From a virus: a stretch of 22,724 nt of DNA. Each line of letters starts with the position of its first letter. Position 1 is the stretch's first letter. Below the pieces are notes generated by a model. That model had not been told where the DNA came from and did no database searches. It saw nothing but the letters and a program-made list of their open reading frames with translations. The position numbers and the translations under genes were made by a program. Where the stretch lies: positions 1-22,724 of IMG/VR virus record IMGVR_UViG_3300020477_000143; one strand, written 5' to 3'. Below, one piece after another: positions 1-8,560 of this stretch.

Positions 1-497
1 TCTGGATACGCAAAGGTGCCACTTGCCGTAATATCATCAGCGGCCTTCATCCCGTAATACCGCACTGTATGTGTCGCGTCAGGAAGCGGGTCCCAATAGA
101 TATGACTTCCATTTGTCCAGTATCGCACCGGACGACCTGTTGTCGCAGAATTAAACTGCACCGTGGGATACATCGTCCGAGAGGTATAGTGATCACCTGT
201 ATACCCCACGCGATCTAAATCCCACGACGGACGACTTGTTGTCGGATCAATAAACTGCAACCGATCCAGACGAACTAATCCTGTTGGAAAGGCCGTCGAT
301 TCTGTGCTGGCTGATGTCGTCACGGTGCCAATGCTTGATGCCATGACGTTGGGCTGCAACGACATCAGTGACTCGAAATGGTCTTGGGCGGCGTTTAATG
401 CCCGAAGCCCAAGCGTAACACCAGTTTCACCTGACTGAAGCTGAAGTCCACGATCCATCACTTCCATCGTGTCCAACAGTGATTGGCCTGTTGCCAT
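1..497 (-). CDS. Head-tail adaptor-like protein (partial, 3' end beyond window)
   Basis: The reading frame opens with ATG at 497 and stays open to the left edge for 165 codons, so the C-terminus is missing. The protein begins MATGQSLLDTMEVMDRGLQ and has a helical N-terminus (about residues 5-50). A region rich in Tyr, Trp and Pro follows (RLDRLQFIDP, YWTNGSHIYWDPLPD, HTVRYYG), which resembles phage neck adaptor (connector) proteins that sit under the portal and receive the tail. The start lies 5 nt after the stop of the upstream gene, with a G-rich stretch ahead of it, so it is in the late operon. Its order after portal, scaffold, coat and decoration genes fits a connector. The family call is from memory of similar phage proteins, and a tail-tube-like protein is the alternative. 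Confidence 0.6.
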   Translation of the reverse strand, partial: MATGQSLLDTMEVMDRGLQLQSGETGVTLGLRALNAAQDHFESLMSLQPNVMASSIGTVTTSASTESTAFPTGLVRLDRLQFIDPTTSRPSWDLDRVGYTGDHYTSRTMYPTVQFNSATTGRPVRYWTNGSHIYWDPLPDATHTVRYYGMKAADDITASGTFAYP

Positions 498-502
498 CTA
501 CT

Positions 503-985
503 TTAATCCCCCGCATGGTGATTCACAAATTTACTGCCAGAGGATGGGCCGCACATACTGATCTGTATCTGAGTATGATCCCATCGATCAGACCCGACAT
601 CAGAAAGCGTTTGCTCTCGATCAGCGTCACGTTCCATCTGCTCTCGCTGTGACTCTTGCTCCACTCTCGACCAATACTTTTTCCCCGACCCCCACTTGAA
701 ACCGCTCTGTTCATAACAGGCGGCTAACGCACGGGTGTCTAATGGGACATATTCGCCATTGGAGTTTTCCACCACAAACAACAGCAACCACCCTTTGGAG
801 AGTGAATGCTGTATACGAGGACGACGGTACCAGACCAACCAACGCTCACGAAGTGGATGCCATGTAGCGTCCAAGTCGTGATGAATGCCCTGAAGCTGCT
901 TTCGGAATGACTCTGGTGCAAATCGCACACCAAACCGATTGGGATGCCAAAACTGTGGACGTTCCTCAATCGGGGGGAGTGCCAT
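503..985 (-). CDS. Hypothetical virion-operon protein
   Basis: 160 codons, unrecognised. Its ATG at 985 overlaps the stop of the upstream gene in a TAATG junction, so it is probably translated by coupling. The N-terminus (MALPPIEERPQFWHPNRFG) is rich in Pro, Trp and Arg. The middle holds a WHPLRERWLVWYRRPR segment and a short hydrophobic beta-like stretch (GWLLLFVVE), and residues about 100-140 are charged. Proteins of this type, with a 'description of a field-measured surface' composition of aromatic and basic residues, occur beside neck genes, but I cannot assign a function. The position between the coat/decoration genes and the adaptor suggests a structural or assembly accessory protein. 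Confidence 0.6.
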   Translation of the reverse strand: MALPPIEERPQFWHPNRFGVRFAPESFRKQLQGIHHDLDATWHPLRERWLVWYRRPRIQHSLSKGWLLLFVVENSNGEYVPLDTRALAACYEQSGFKWGSGKKYWSRVEQESQREQMERDADREQTLSDVGSDRWDHTQIQISMCGPSSGSKFVNHHAGD

Positions 986-1629
986 TATCCGAAAACTTTC
1001 ATGCCGAACTCACGCACGCGATCATCTTTACTCGCTTTGCAGTGTCTCGACATACGCGCACGGGCCATGTTGTAGGACTGGCGAGAATCTGGCTTATAGT
1101 TCGCAACCCATCCATCAACGGGACACGTTAATGAGCCATTCTCAGTATCTTCGACCAACGCATCCGGTACGGGTTCTGCCTTTTTGACCCACGGAGCCTT
1201 GAATACTTCAGCCGCCGTGTCTCGTAAAGACACCCGAAACGAGACTCGCTCACCATTCTCATCAAAATACGTACTTACCGAACCAGAATCAGAAGTGATG
1301 CCACCCCGATGTGGACGACCACGACCATCCCATGAGTGCATCGTCGGGAATCGGGGCGCACCACGGGTGGACATTTCACGCCACCGCTCATGCTCCTGTA
1401 AATACTTCGTAATGGTGTCAGAAATCGCTTCTTTTCCTGCCCATTCAATCCCACGATGCTTGTTCAGTTCTTCCAGTTCATACAACTGACCAAGAACTTC
1501 TTGTACCGCGACAGGATTGACCCCCTCTGGGAGTGTATCCTGCATGGCTGACACAGGGGATTCGCCTAAATGTGACAGGAAAAACTTGTTTTCCTCTAGC
1601 GAGTACCGGACTGGATCAAAGACCTCCAT
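985..1629 (-). CDS. Hypothetical virion-operon protein with C-terminal Cys/His segment
   Basis: 214 codons. The start at 1629 is preceded by a very strong AAGGAGG sequence 3 nt from the ATG. That sequence immediately follows the stop of the decoration-like gene, so the two are in one operon. The N-terminal half is acidic and helical. A Gly/Arg-rich stretch (DGRGRPHRGG, about residues 100-110) precedes a beta-like section. The C-terminus has C169-PVDGW and then RMSRHCK, one Cys followed about 25 residues later by His-Cys. This could be an incomplete zinc-binding knuckle, and the spacing resembles that of phage proteins with a single C...HC finger. The function is not known to me. Neighbours suggest a head accessory protein. 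Confidence 0.62.
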   Translation of the reverse strand: MEVFDPVRYSLEENKFFLSHLGESPVSAMQDTLPEGVNPVAVQEVLGQLYELEELNKHRGIEWAGKEAISDTITKYLQEHERWREMSTRGAPRFPTMHSWDGRGRPHRGGITSDSGSVSTYFDENGERVSFRVSLRDTAAEVFKAPWVKKAEPVPDALVEDTENGSLTCPVDGWVANYKPDSRQSYNMARARMSRHCKASKDDRVREFGMKVFG

Positions 1630-1637
1630 GCGCCTCC

Positions 1638-2039
1638 TTAATACGTTGTATTCGTACGGACCGGCTTCAGTACGATATGCACAGAGCCTTCGTAGGCTGT
1701 CACCGTTCCGGTGTAATTCAACGCGAGTTGCTCCCCTTTATCGAGCTTGCGATTAGCGAGCGTCGAAGTCAGGGTCGATTGCACTGGCGTATTTGCTGTG
1801 CTATCCAACGCCAATGTCGAACTTAACGCGGTTGTTAAACTGCCAGGAGCAGTCCCTGATGCGGCTACACCGACATCCAACGTCGTGCTACTGGCTCCTG
1901 CGGTGCTATGAACCTCACGCACATCCATGATTTCGTAATCTTGGTCAGCGACAAAGATCCCCGTATCAGCAGCTTCTCCTGCTGAAATGGTATAAGCCAC
2001 ATGAACCGGCGCGAGTCGTGCGATTGCTTTAATACCCAT
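1638..2039 (-). CDS. Capsid decoration / head-stabilising-like protein
   Basis: 133 codons. The protein is dominated by Thr, Ser, Ala, Val and Gly with alternating hydrophobics (TLDVGVAASGTAPG, GEQLALNYTGTVTAYEG), as expected for a beta-rich surface protein with no catalytic motif. It lies directly downstream of the major capsid gene in the direction of transcription, which is the usual place for a capsid cementing or decoration protein. A purine-rich AGGTAGGT lies just before the ATG. It begins MGIKAIARLAP and ends in a KPVR-type strand. A head fibre or small tail protein is possible. The call rests on composition, size and position rather than on a diagnostic motif. Confidence 0.55.
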   Translation of the reverse strand: MGIKAIARLAPVHVAYTISAGEAADTGIFVADQDYEIMDVREVHSTAGASSTTLDVGVAASGTAPGSLTTALSSTLALDSTANTPVQSTLTSTLANRKLDKGEQLALNYTGTVTAYEGSVHIVLKPVRTNTTY

Positions 2040-2118
2040 ACCTACCTACTTTCTGGCGAAGTGACAGGGGAGCAGGGCTGACTCTCCAGTAAGACCCCAC
2101 TCCCCCCACCTACTCAGT

Positions 2119-3405
2119 TTACGATTCTGCTACATCTTCAATCTTCGCACCGGCTGCTGGATTATCACTCAGCAACTCACCCTGCCAGTACCACGCCACC
2201 TCGAAAGTAGCATTGGAAGTCTGACGGAAGAACGATGTTCCATCGAAGATTTCTGATGCCGGTCGAGGTACCGCATTTTCACCGTGACCGATGAAGAAAT
2301 GCTTGGTATCCAGACCGATAATCGTATTCGCCGCAAAATACGGCTCTGCGTGCCATGGATTACCGCTAAAACGGTAAATGGTGCGTCCATCGCCACCATC
2401 TTTACCTTTTTGCTGCGATCCACCGCTACGTCCTACACCTGACCCGCCGTCAAACGCTTTCGGTGAACTCATCGCAAAGAACGCATCTTCACGAAGCAAT
2501 TCATGGTACCGGCGAATAATCGGCAGGTTGGAGATGTAAGAGTTCAAGCTGGCCCCGCCCTTTTCACGAACAGAATCTTCTAGCTGCATCAGCAGGTCTT
2601 CTGTCAGTGCGCGGTTGGTGCCACCATTATCGAGAACCACAGATTCCCAAAATTCGTTTCCTGCGGTGCCACGATCAATCCCACCAAAGTCACCTTTTGG
2701 TGCCGGTGGGTCAGCATCATCAATAATGCCCAACAGTCCATTCGTATGGAGTGAAGAGCTTGACGACACCGTATCCTGAATGACCACATAGTCTCCCGCT
2801 GCCGTTCCGCTTGGTGCGCCACTCAGCGTAATCGTACGATTCGGGGCATCGACAGCCGTAACCGTCAACGAGTTTCCATGCTTGGTATTGTTGTCTCCGG
2901 TGTCCATGACATCGACCACCATTCCGACATCCACACTCGGAAGTGCGTTTACCGTAACCGTTGTCTGATCGTCTGCTGCCGGAAGCACGGCCAATTTGCC
3001 CAATCCATCAGAGAGCAAGTCAGCATTCAGTAGTTTAAGAATACGACGACGAAAACCAGCCTCCATCATTTTCAACGCCGTCTGGAACGCAAACTTTGAG
3101 TTCCGTGCGTCTTGGAGGAGTTTCCACGACATATTGTACAGTCCCGCAAATTCTGTGAGACTGAATGATGCTTCGGCAGTATCAGGGTTCAGATTGGATG
3201 GCAGTGCGCCACCTTCTGAAATACCCGTCCATGCGCCGGGGTTTTTCACCATAATGGGCATCAAGAATTGCCCTCGACCCCCAACAGGTTTTTTCGCCTT
3301 CTGGAACATATTCCAGCAGACAACCTCTTGGTTGACCAAGTACAAGACCTGATCGACACCATAGGTGTATTTCAGGGCTTCAACAACATCAGTTGTACTC
3401 GCCAT
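2119..3405 (-). CDS. Major capsid protein (HK97-fold type)
   Basis: 428 residues. The N-terminal part gives helices and an extended loop at about residues 41-69 (VGGRGQFLMPIM to SEGGALP) that matches the E-loop region of HK97-fold coat proteins. The middle, about residues 145-212, is a Thr/Val/Asp-rich stretch (VGMVVDVMDTGD, TITLSGAPSG, AGDYVVIQDT) that looks like a small beta-barrel insertion domain, as in many podovirus coats. A Gly/Ser/Lys-rich flexible loop lies around residues 325-345. The C-terminal third (FEVAWYWQGELL) resembles the A-domain end. The start is supported by AAGGAG 7 nt before the ATG. The gene follows the scaffold gene at a 27-nt gap and precedes the decoration-like gene. 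It encodes the shell subunit of the prohead. Confidence 0.85.
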   Translation of the reverse strand: MASTTDVVEALKYTYGVDQVLYLVNQEVVCWNMFQKAKKPVGGRGQFLMPIMVKNPGAWTGISEGGALPSNLNPDTAEASFSLTEFAGLYNMSWKLLQDARNSKFAFQTALKMMEAGFRRRILKLLNADLLSDGLGKLAVLPAADDQTTVTVNALPSVDVGMVVDVMDTGDNNTKHGNSLTVTAVDAPNRTITLSGAPSGTAAGDYVVIQDTVSSSSSLHTNGLLGIIDDADPPAPKGDFGGIDRGTAGNEFWESVVLDNGGTNRALTEDLLMQLEDSVREKGGASLNSYISNLPIIRRYHELLREDAFFAMSSPKAFDGGSGVGRSGGSQQKGKDGGDGRTIYRFSGNPWHAEPYFAANTIIGLDTKHFFIGHGENAVPRPASEIFDGTSFFRQTSNATFEVAWYWQGELLSDNPAAGAKIEDVAES

Positions 3406-3432
3406 AAACCAACTCCTTATCGGAGTAAGTAC

Positions 3433-4254
3433 CTATTCAGCACTATTGGGATTGAGCATGGGCCATAATTCATCGGTTCGTTCTTCCGGTGTTTTATACC
3501 CACCCGTTTTGCCGCTTGTCGGAGAAATTTGCCCACCCTGTGAGGGGAAGGGTGATTCCTTCGCTTTTTTTGCAGCAGCACGATCTCCATCCCTGACCGC
3601 TTTCTGAAGTTGCTCCCAACGCTTTCGCATCATTTCGGGATATTCCTGATCGAGTGTATCTCCCTCATGGGAGTAATACACATCTCGCATCAGTGTTTGA
3701 ACAATTTCAGAATCAGGTAATCCTAGTTGTTCCCGCATCTGAACAAACTTTGCATCGAGGGCATCTTGTGCTTGCTTGCCTTGTGAGGCTCCGACAGAGT
3801 CTTTTAAGGATTTGTAATCCTTATATAACTGCGCCAGCGCCTGATCGCGTTGCTGGAGTGCGGTATTCAGAGGGTTAATACCCTCATTCACCATACGCTC
3901 CATCAGTTGGGCAGCGGTGTTTCCATCCAGATACGGCATTGATCGCAACTGATCCAGCATGGTGTTATTCGACTGCTGTTTCGTTTGCGATTGTTGCTGT
4001 GCCTGTTGTTGTGCCTGATACGCGTACTGCTGCTGCTGCATTTGCTGTGCATATTGCTGTAGCTGCTGCGTTTGCTGTGCGCGTTCCGCTTCCCACTGTC
4101 TGCGTTCATCGGCAAGTGCTTGTGTTTTCCTCGTATATTCGGCTTGTGCCTCTGCGGGCCAGGAACCGTCTGATGAGGTATCTTCTCCTGTCTCAGTAGT
4201 GTTCGACGCTGCACTTTCTTCTTCTGGTGCAACGAACTCGTTATCATCTGCCAT
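3433..4254 (-). CDS. Scaffolding protein
   Basis: 273 residues from the ATG at 4254, chosen because GAGGAG lies about 8 nt upstream. A longer in-frame start at 4320 has no ribosome-binding site. The protein is acidic at the N-terminus (MADDNEFVAPEEES). It has a long Gln/Ala-rich coiled-coil-prone stretch at about residues 65-125 (several runs such as QQYAQQMQQQQ), and a charged helical C-terminal half with a basic patch (RDGDRAAAKKAKE). This architecture, and its position between portal and major capsid, is typical of phage scaffolds, which organise coat subunits during prohead assembly and then leave. No protease catalytic motif is visible. It is the first gene after the strong promoter at 4373-4401, so scaffold and coat are probably boosted together. 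Confidence 0.75.
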   Translation of the reverse strand: MADDNEFVAPEEESAASNTTETGEDTSSDGSWPAEAQAEYTRKTQALADERRQWEAERAQQTQQLQQYAQQMQQQQYAYQAQQQAQQQSQTKQQSNNTMLDQLRSMPYLDGNTAAQLMERMVNEGINPLNTALQQRDQALAQLYKDYKSLKDSVGASQGKQAQDALDAKFVQMREQLGLPDSEIVQTLMRDVYYSHEGDTLDQEYPEMMRKRWEQLQKAVRDGDRAAAKKAKESPFPSQGGQISPTSGKTGGYKTPEERTDELWPMLNPNSAE

Positions 4255-4372
4255 CGAACTCTCCTCAGTCGAGTGGTCTACGAGTGCTGAGTGGGTTGTT
4301 CTCCTGCCGAAGAATCCCATTCCGCGTGTTCGCGTGCCTTGTTCGCTCTAATAGAATTGAGCAGTCTTTTGA

Positions 4373-4401
4373 AGTATAAGAATGACTGATGCTGCCGTCA
4401 A
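4373..4401 (-). promoter_or_regulatory. Sigma-70-like promoter for scaffold and coat genes
   Basis: On the minus strand, TTGACG (4401-4396) and TATACT (4378-4373) are separated by exactly 17 nt. Each hexamer matches the sigma-70 consensus at five of six positions. The element lies just after the portal stop codon, and the predicted start near 4366 leaves a leader of about 110 nt before the scaffold ATG. An internal promoter here would raise the level of the two most abundant head proteins relative to terminase and portal. This is read from the sequence; activity is inferred. Confidence 0.72.
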
Positions 4402-4404
4402 CCT

Positions 4405-6606
4405 TTACTGTGGTCCCTGTTGTTGCTGCGCCATTGCCTGAGCCAGAGCGTCTGGTGCCTGTGGAGAGACTTGCTGACTGGCTTGCATTTGATCCATTGC
4501 CATATCAATCGCACCAGCAGCAGCTTTTGCAGCAGCTTGTTGGGCCGCTTGTGCGACGGCTCCCTGTATTTGCTGTTGTTGCATTCCATCCTGTCTCTGC
4601 TTGGATGCTTCAACTAAATACTGACGACATTTATTCCAGAATTGCACGAATCCCTGTTGGATCGGAGGACTGGCTGATAACCATTCTGTCGTAGCCATTT
4701 CGGACTCCAATTCATCCATAATGACTTTTAGGTTCCAGAAGGGCATGGGAATATGCTCTGGAAGCTGTTCACCCTGCCACAGACGCTCGACAAGGTGCAT
4801 GGCGAGTTTCCGATACTGTGATTCCTTATCTTCGCGGCCAACATCACCCATATTCAAGTCAGAGGCGATTTTTTCCTTATCCATCCGTCCTGTGCGCTCG
4901 TCGATATATAAAATCCCCAACGGAGACTGTAAATGCTCTCGGATACGGGCTTCTCTCAAAGCACGTAGCTCTGGTAATAAACTGCCCCGTTCCACAGTAA
5001 TAGAGTAATCTGTGCCGGATCGCAGGATTTCAGAAGTCTGAAAGATAAACACTTCGTCTTTCATACTGTTATCGGTGTAGTGCAGTGTCCGAAAGGTCGG
5101 ATAAAACTGCTTGACGCGGTTAATCCGCATTTCCTTGACTTTGCCGAGTCGCTGACCTAAATGCTGATAGAGATTCCCCCATTGGGTATCAATAATCTCC
5201 TGAAGCATGGGTACGGCCATCGGACCACGTAACTGACCGGGAAATTTCTGCTCCTGAAATAAATCGACTCCACCGGCAATTTCCCGCATGAGTTTCAGCG
5301 TTAAATCAACGGACTGCATAAACCAGTTTGGAAGCTGTGGTGGATCGCGCCGTTGCACCATCTTGACACCGGTATCGTTCAGCCCTCCTTCAATCGGGGC
5401 TGGATAATCAGCCGGAATATCTTCCCGTTTCAAGGTCGGCCCTAGCAGTTCGTCGGCATAAATCGAGGCATTCGCCTGTTCTCCAAGTTGCGACAAACGT
5501 TTATTCAGAAATCGTTGTGGGGCTACTAGATCGCTGACATAGTCATTGTTCCAGAAGCTGATTGTCGTTGGACTCCAGTGGAAATCCACTAATGGAATGG
5601 ACTCGTAGGGATTATCGCCATCATGCAACATCTGTTCGCCTGGAATAAAGGCAGAGTATTTTCCACGAGGATGTTTATCCGATGTTGGTTGAAACCGTTC
5701 AACCACCACAGCCATATCGGGGTCATTCTGTGTGCGACTCCCCTGAATCCGTGGAATGAGGTCTTGAAGATGCACTGAGCCAGTTGGATCACCAAATTGC
5801 TTGATATCGGTGCTGAGAATCCGCACATCCGTCGCATCTTTAATATTCTGAATGGTGTCTTTATTGACATCGTAATTGGCTTCAATCCATCCCAAGGTGC
5901 GAATTTTGGCAATATAGACCGCTTGATCAGGAGCTAGATCGTCAATCGACCGCACAGAGGCATCAATAAAGACCTGTAACGGGCTGATAATCTCACTCCC
6001 GACATCACCAGCCAGCACCATATCTTCAATTACTTCAAACTGTTCCTGTGGTGCGCCTTGTGCGAGTCGTTCCTGTCGAAGAGACTCAGGAATTTCCTCG
6101 CCGGTCATAATGTCAGTCCATTGCAGTTCGTTGGTTTCTTCATCGAACCGTGGCATCGGTTCCATCGTGGCATCTTTCACCCACGGCACATATTCAAAGG
6201 CCACCCCACCAATCGACATCCACCAGAGAATTTCCCAGGTGCGAGAGTGCTGATCCAGTTTTTCGTCCAGTGCGCGTACAAGTTTATTGACGACTTCTGA
6301 TGCCGCAATGGATTTTGGGTCTTGTTTATCGGCTCTGGCCTTAAATACCGGCGCAATACTACTCAGACGACCCATCATCTTATAGAGCATCTGTGCAGCG
6401 ATATTAAAGACGAGATACAGCTTATTTGGGTCACGTTTTCGTGTAAACAGCACACGATTTTGCGATCCGACCCAATGCTCACCAGAGGCAAATGATAGAT
6501 TTGTCAGAATCCGTAATTCGACTGATCCGACATTTCGGGCCTTCTGAGCACGCAATCGGTCATAGTCTTCACTGTAATCTGCGAGATTTTTGGCATCATC
6601 AGCCAT
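4405..6606 (-). CDS. Portal protein (P22-like size)
   Basis: 733 residues, close to the 725 of P22 gp1. Features typical of phage portals are a conserved aromatic N-terminal region (GEHWVGSQNR, NIAAQMLYKMMGRL), a segment with WMSIGGVAFEYVPWVKD at about 125-145, a wing-like region with PLQVFIDASV, a central clip/stem region with SFWNNDYVSDLVAPQRFLNKR, and a C-terminal Gln/Ala-rich helical tail (about residues 655-733) that could form the barrel. It forms the dodecameric ring at one vertex through which DNA enters and leaves. The start follows the TAA of the upstream small gene by one base, and GGAG lies about 9 nt before it. Transcription may continue from the terminase genes. No premature stop or frame break is seen. 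Confidence 0.85.
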   Translation of the reverse strand: MADDAKNLADYSEDYDRLRAQKARNVGSVELRILTNLSFASGEHWVGSQNRVLFTRKRDPNKLYLVFNIAAQMLYKMMGRLSSIAPVFKARADKQDPKSIAASEVVNKLVRALDEKLDQHSRTWEILWWMSIGGVAFEYVPWVKDATMEPMPRFDEETNELQWTDIMTGEEIPESLRQERLAQGAPQEQFEVIEDMVLAGDVGSEIISPLQVFIDASVRSIDDLAPDQAVYIAKIRTLGWIEANYDVNKDTIQNIKDATDVRILSTDIKQFGDPTGSVHLQDLIPRIQGSRTQNDPDMAVVVERFQPTSDKHPRGKYSAFIPGEQMLHDGDNPYESIPLVDFHWSPTTISFWNNDYVSDLVAPQRFLNKRLSQLGEQANASIYADELLGPTLKREDIPADYPAPIEGGLNDTGVKMVQRRDPPQLPNWFMQSVDLTLKLMREIAGGVDLFQEQKFPGQLRGPMAVPMLQEIIDTQWGNLYQHLGQRLGKVKEMRINRVKQFYPTFRTLHYTDNSMKDEVFIFQTSEILRSGTDYSITVERGSLLPELRALREARIREHLQSPLGILYIDERTGRMDKEKIASDLNMGDVGREDKESQYRKLAMHLVERLWQGEQLPEHIPMPFWNLKVIMDELESEMATTEWLSASPPIQQGFVQFWNKCRQYLVEASKQRQDGMQQQQIQGAVAQAAQQAAAKAAAGAIDMAMDQMQASQQVSPQAPDALAQAMAQQQQGPQ

Positions 6607-6607
6607 C

Positions 6608-6838
6608 TTATTGCGCTCCGAGATGTGCGTCTGGAAGAGTTGCTAATTCTGTATCGGTCGTGGACGGAACCAGCCCTGTGCCTTCATCCGGTCGTTGTAT
6701 CTGCGTCATTACCATTTTCTCCAGGGAATCCATCCGGTCCATCAGCACTTTGAGGTCGTGGTGGCTGACTTCTGGTTCCCGGTTTTCCGAAGGCACGTTG
6801 AGCCACATCAGCAAACGTCTGCGGATCTGTTCCAGCAT
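6608..6838 (-). CDS. Small coiled-coil protein overlapping the next upstream gene
   Basis: 76 residues from an ATG at 6838, with GAGGAG about 10 nt upstream inside the preceding gene. An earlier in-frame ATG at 6856 overlaps that GAGGAG and is less likely. The protein starts MLEQIRRRLLMWLNVPSE and continues with a heptad-like segment (LKVLMDRMDSLEKMVMTQ), then a polar Thr/Asp tail. The first 155 nt are shared, in the +1 frame, with the 98-codon gene at 6684-6980. In the shared stretch this frame has the more protein-like composition. Its stop lies one base before the portal ATG. It may be a separate portal-adjacent accessory protein, or the true C-terminal half of the upstream protein joined by a frameshift. 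Confidence 0.5.
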   Translation of the reverse strand: MLEQIRRRLLMWLNVPSENREPEVSHHDLKVLMDRMDSLEKMVMTQIQRPDEGTGLVPSTTDTELATLPDAHLGAQ

Positions 6839-6980
6839 GATTGTGCATCTCCTCAAAGAGTTCCGTCAAGGAACGAGCATCTGTCCGACCATCCGGTTTG
6901 TGTTGTGTCAGTGAGAGTGTCTGCATCACAAAATGAAGTTTCTTTTCGATCTGCTTGAGTCGCTTTTCAAAACTATCCAT
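6684..6980 (-). CDS. Small N-terminally coiled-coil protein following terminase
   Basis: 98 codons. The ATG at 6980 overlaps the TerL stop as TAATG, so translation is probably coupled. The first 50 residues look genuine (MDSFEKRLKQIEKKLHFVMQ, then SLTELFEEMHNH) and form an amphipathic coiled coil. After that the sequence becomes Gly/Pro/Asp-rich (the last 25 residues are low complexity), exactly where the competing +1 frame becomes protein-like. It could therefore be a real short protein with an overlapping neighbour, or the start of a longer protein completed by a frameshift near position 6830. Function unknown; the position between TerL and portal suggests packaging or portal assembly. Confidence 0.55.
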   Translation of the reverse strand: MDSFEKRLKQIEKKLHFVMQTLSLTQHKPDGRTDARSLTELFEEMHNHAGTDPQTFADVAQRAFGKPGTRSQPPRPQSADGPDGFPGENGNDADTTTG

Positions 6981-8560
6981 TAGAGTCTCCCTAAATGACT
7001 ATCTGGCGGTGACGATTTGGCCCGTTTTCTGAATGGCGATCCAAACCATTGGACGCTCCCGAAATGAGGAGCCATGTCCGGTTTTTCTTCTTGTGTTTTT
7101 GCGCGAGGATGTCGAGACAGCACATGCTCCAGACAATCCAGCACATGGTCGTTCACTTTATAGCGTTCATAACGTCCTGCGGCGGTAGTATGGTCAGGCC
7201 ACTGTGCGTTTTCGACTTCATATGGCAGCATCGACAACCACGGAGCCAGATAAATCTGCTCGTGTTGGAAATACTGTCGCGCCGCTTCGGTTCTGACTTC
7301 CCGACCACGTTTATTTGCCATCAGATGCACGCCATGGTGCAGACATTCCTGTTTGAACTGACTATTGCTATCGACCCACGCAATCGGGCGTGTTTTCCAA
7401 CGACGGGCCATCGCTTTGACCTCATCAGCCCATCGCACAATCGAACTGTTCTCATCCAGTTCAGGCGTATTTGCGACATACCGATAATTGGTCACTTCAT
7501 CAATCACAAAGGCATTGCCTTCTGGAGAAATCGCCACGGCCAAGGCCGCGCAGTAGGTGCCGGTATCGGCTCCGATTTCCACCCGCCAGTCTGACGGCAG
7601 TCTGAAATTACTCATTGTGGGTTCGATTTTTGTGTTGACCCAGACGGTGGGATGATCGGTCAGGGAAATCTGTCGATCTCCCCGATGGTAGTTATAGACA
7701 CGCCCGACGTAATCTCCGAGTTTTCCGAGATAGGCAATCGAAAACTGTTCTCTAGTGAGTAATTGCTCATCACGGTCCATCGCGGCCTGATCGAAGCTAT
7801 AGGGATTGACCATGGCTGGCACACCACATTTGCAGACCCATGAGGGAAAATCGGGATCGCCGTGTCCATGATCGTGAAAGACCTGCACCCATGGTCTGTC
7901 AGGCGTGGTCGGAAAGACCGCATAGCCCTGCCTGACCCGTAAATTCTGCGCGACTGACGTAAAACACTCGATACCGGGAAGTTGATACGCTTCGCAATAG
8001 ATATACGCATCGACTTCCTTCCCCTTGAGTGATTCTGACCGTTCCCACGACCGCGCTTCAAAGCGGCATCCGTTATCCAGTTCCAGCCACAAGCGTCCAT
8101 CTTTCGGGCGATTTTGCAGAGATTTGGGTTTTTGATTAAGGCCACGTTCTGAGCACAGGGCTTCCAGGAGATATTCAAATTCAGGGGCGGTCATGTCGTA
8201 TTCATTCCCGACCAGATAGACCAACGCATTCGGAACGGCAGCAAACGCAGCGGCCCAGATTCCTGCTCCGGCAGATTTGCCTGACTTGTAGGCTCCGAGT
8301 TCTGCCACCACTTTGGCACGCCCAGTGTCTCGTGGCACAAGTGATCTGGTCACAACATCCCCTGACGGCAATCGCACTTCAATGGATGGCCCTTCGTCAT
8401 CGGGATCAAGCACAATATCGGTCAGTTCATACCCATCGGTGGTGACCCACCAGGCGGCCTGATGCTCAAACGGCACGAACTCAGTTTTTTTACAGAGAAA
8501 TCGACGAAACTCCGTCATCAGACGATCTCTGAGCAGTGGGGGTGCCGTGGCCGATGCCAT
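6980..8560 (-). CDS. terL: Terminase large subunit (packaging ATPase-nuclease)
   Basis: 526 residues. The ATPase half has a P-loop, GAYKSGKS at residues 89-96, a Walker B-like strand ending in the catalytic Glu (VDAYIYCE, Glu190), and a coupling-type TTP at about 218-220. The nuclease half has an RNase H-like acidic set: Asp332 in EIGADTGTY, Asp397 in IAWVDSNS, and Asp471 or Asp475 in VNDHVLD. The enzyme cuts concatemeric genome DNA and pumps it into the prohead through the portal. The ATG directly abuts the TAG of the upstream small gene, and the stop overlaps the next ATG as TAATG, so the whole packaging module is translationally coupled. The Cys pair in WVCKCG (about 242-245) is not a standard terminase feature. 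Confidence 0.9.
   Translation of the reverse strand: MASATAPPLLRDRLMTEFRRFLCKKTEFVPFEHQAAWWVTTDGYELTDIVLDPDDEGPSIEVRLPSGDVVTRSLVPRDTGRAKVVAELGAYKSGKSAGAGIWAAAFAAVPNALVYLVGNEYDMTAPEFEYLLEALCSERGLNQKPKSLQNRPKDGRLWLELDNGCRFEARSWERSESLKGKEVDAYIYCEAYQLPGIECFTSVAQNLRVRQGYAVFPTTPDRPWVQVFHDHGHGDPDFPSWVCKCGVPAMVNPYSFDQAAMDRDEQLLTREQFSIAYLGKLGDYVGRVYNYHRGDRQISLTDHPTVWVNTKIEPTMSNFRLPSDWRVEIGADTGTYCAALAVAISPEGNAFVIDEVTNYRYVANTPELDENSSIVRWADEVKAMARRWKTRPIAWVDSNSQFKQECLHHGVHLMANKRGREVRTEAARQYFQHEQIYLAPWLSMLPYEVENAQWPDHTTAAGRYERYKVNDHVLDCLEHVLSRHPRAKTQEEKPDMAPHFGSVQWFGSPFRKRAKSSPPDSHLGRL

Noticed and set aside
3903-4247. Minus-strand frame rich in Lys, Gln, Asn and His inside the scaffold gene
   Set aside because: It is the +1 reading of the Gln-rich repeat of the scaffold gene, so its composition follows from the CAG/CTG-rich DNA.
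7049-7594. 181-codon plus-strand open frame opposite TerL
   Set aside because: It is fully antisense to TerL, which has all catalytic motifs; the frame has no ribosome-binding site and a Cys/His/Arg composition typical of shadow frames.
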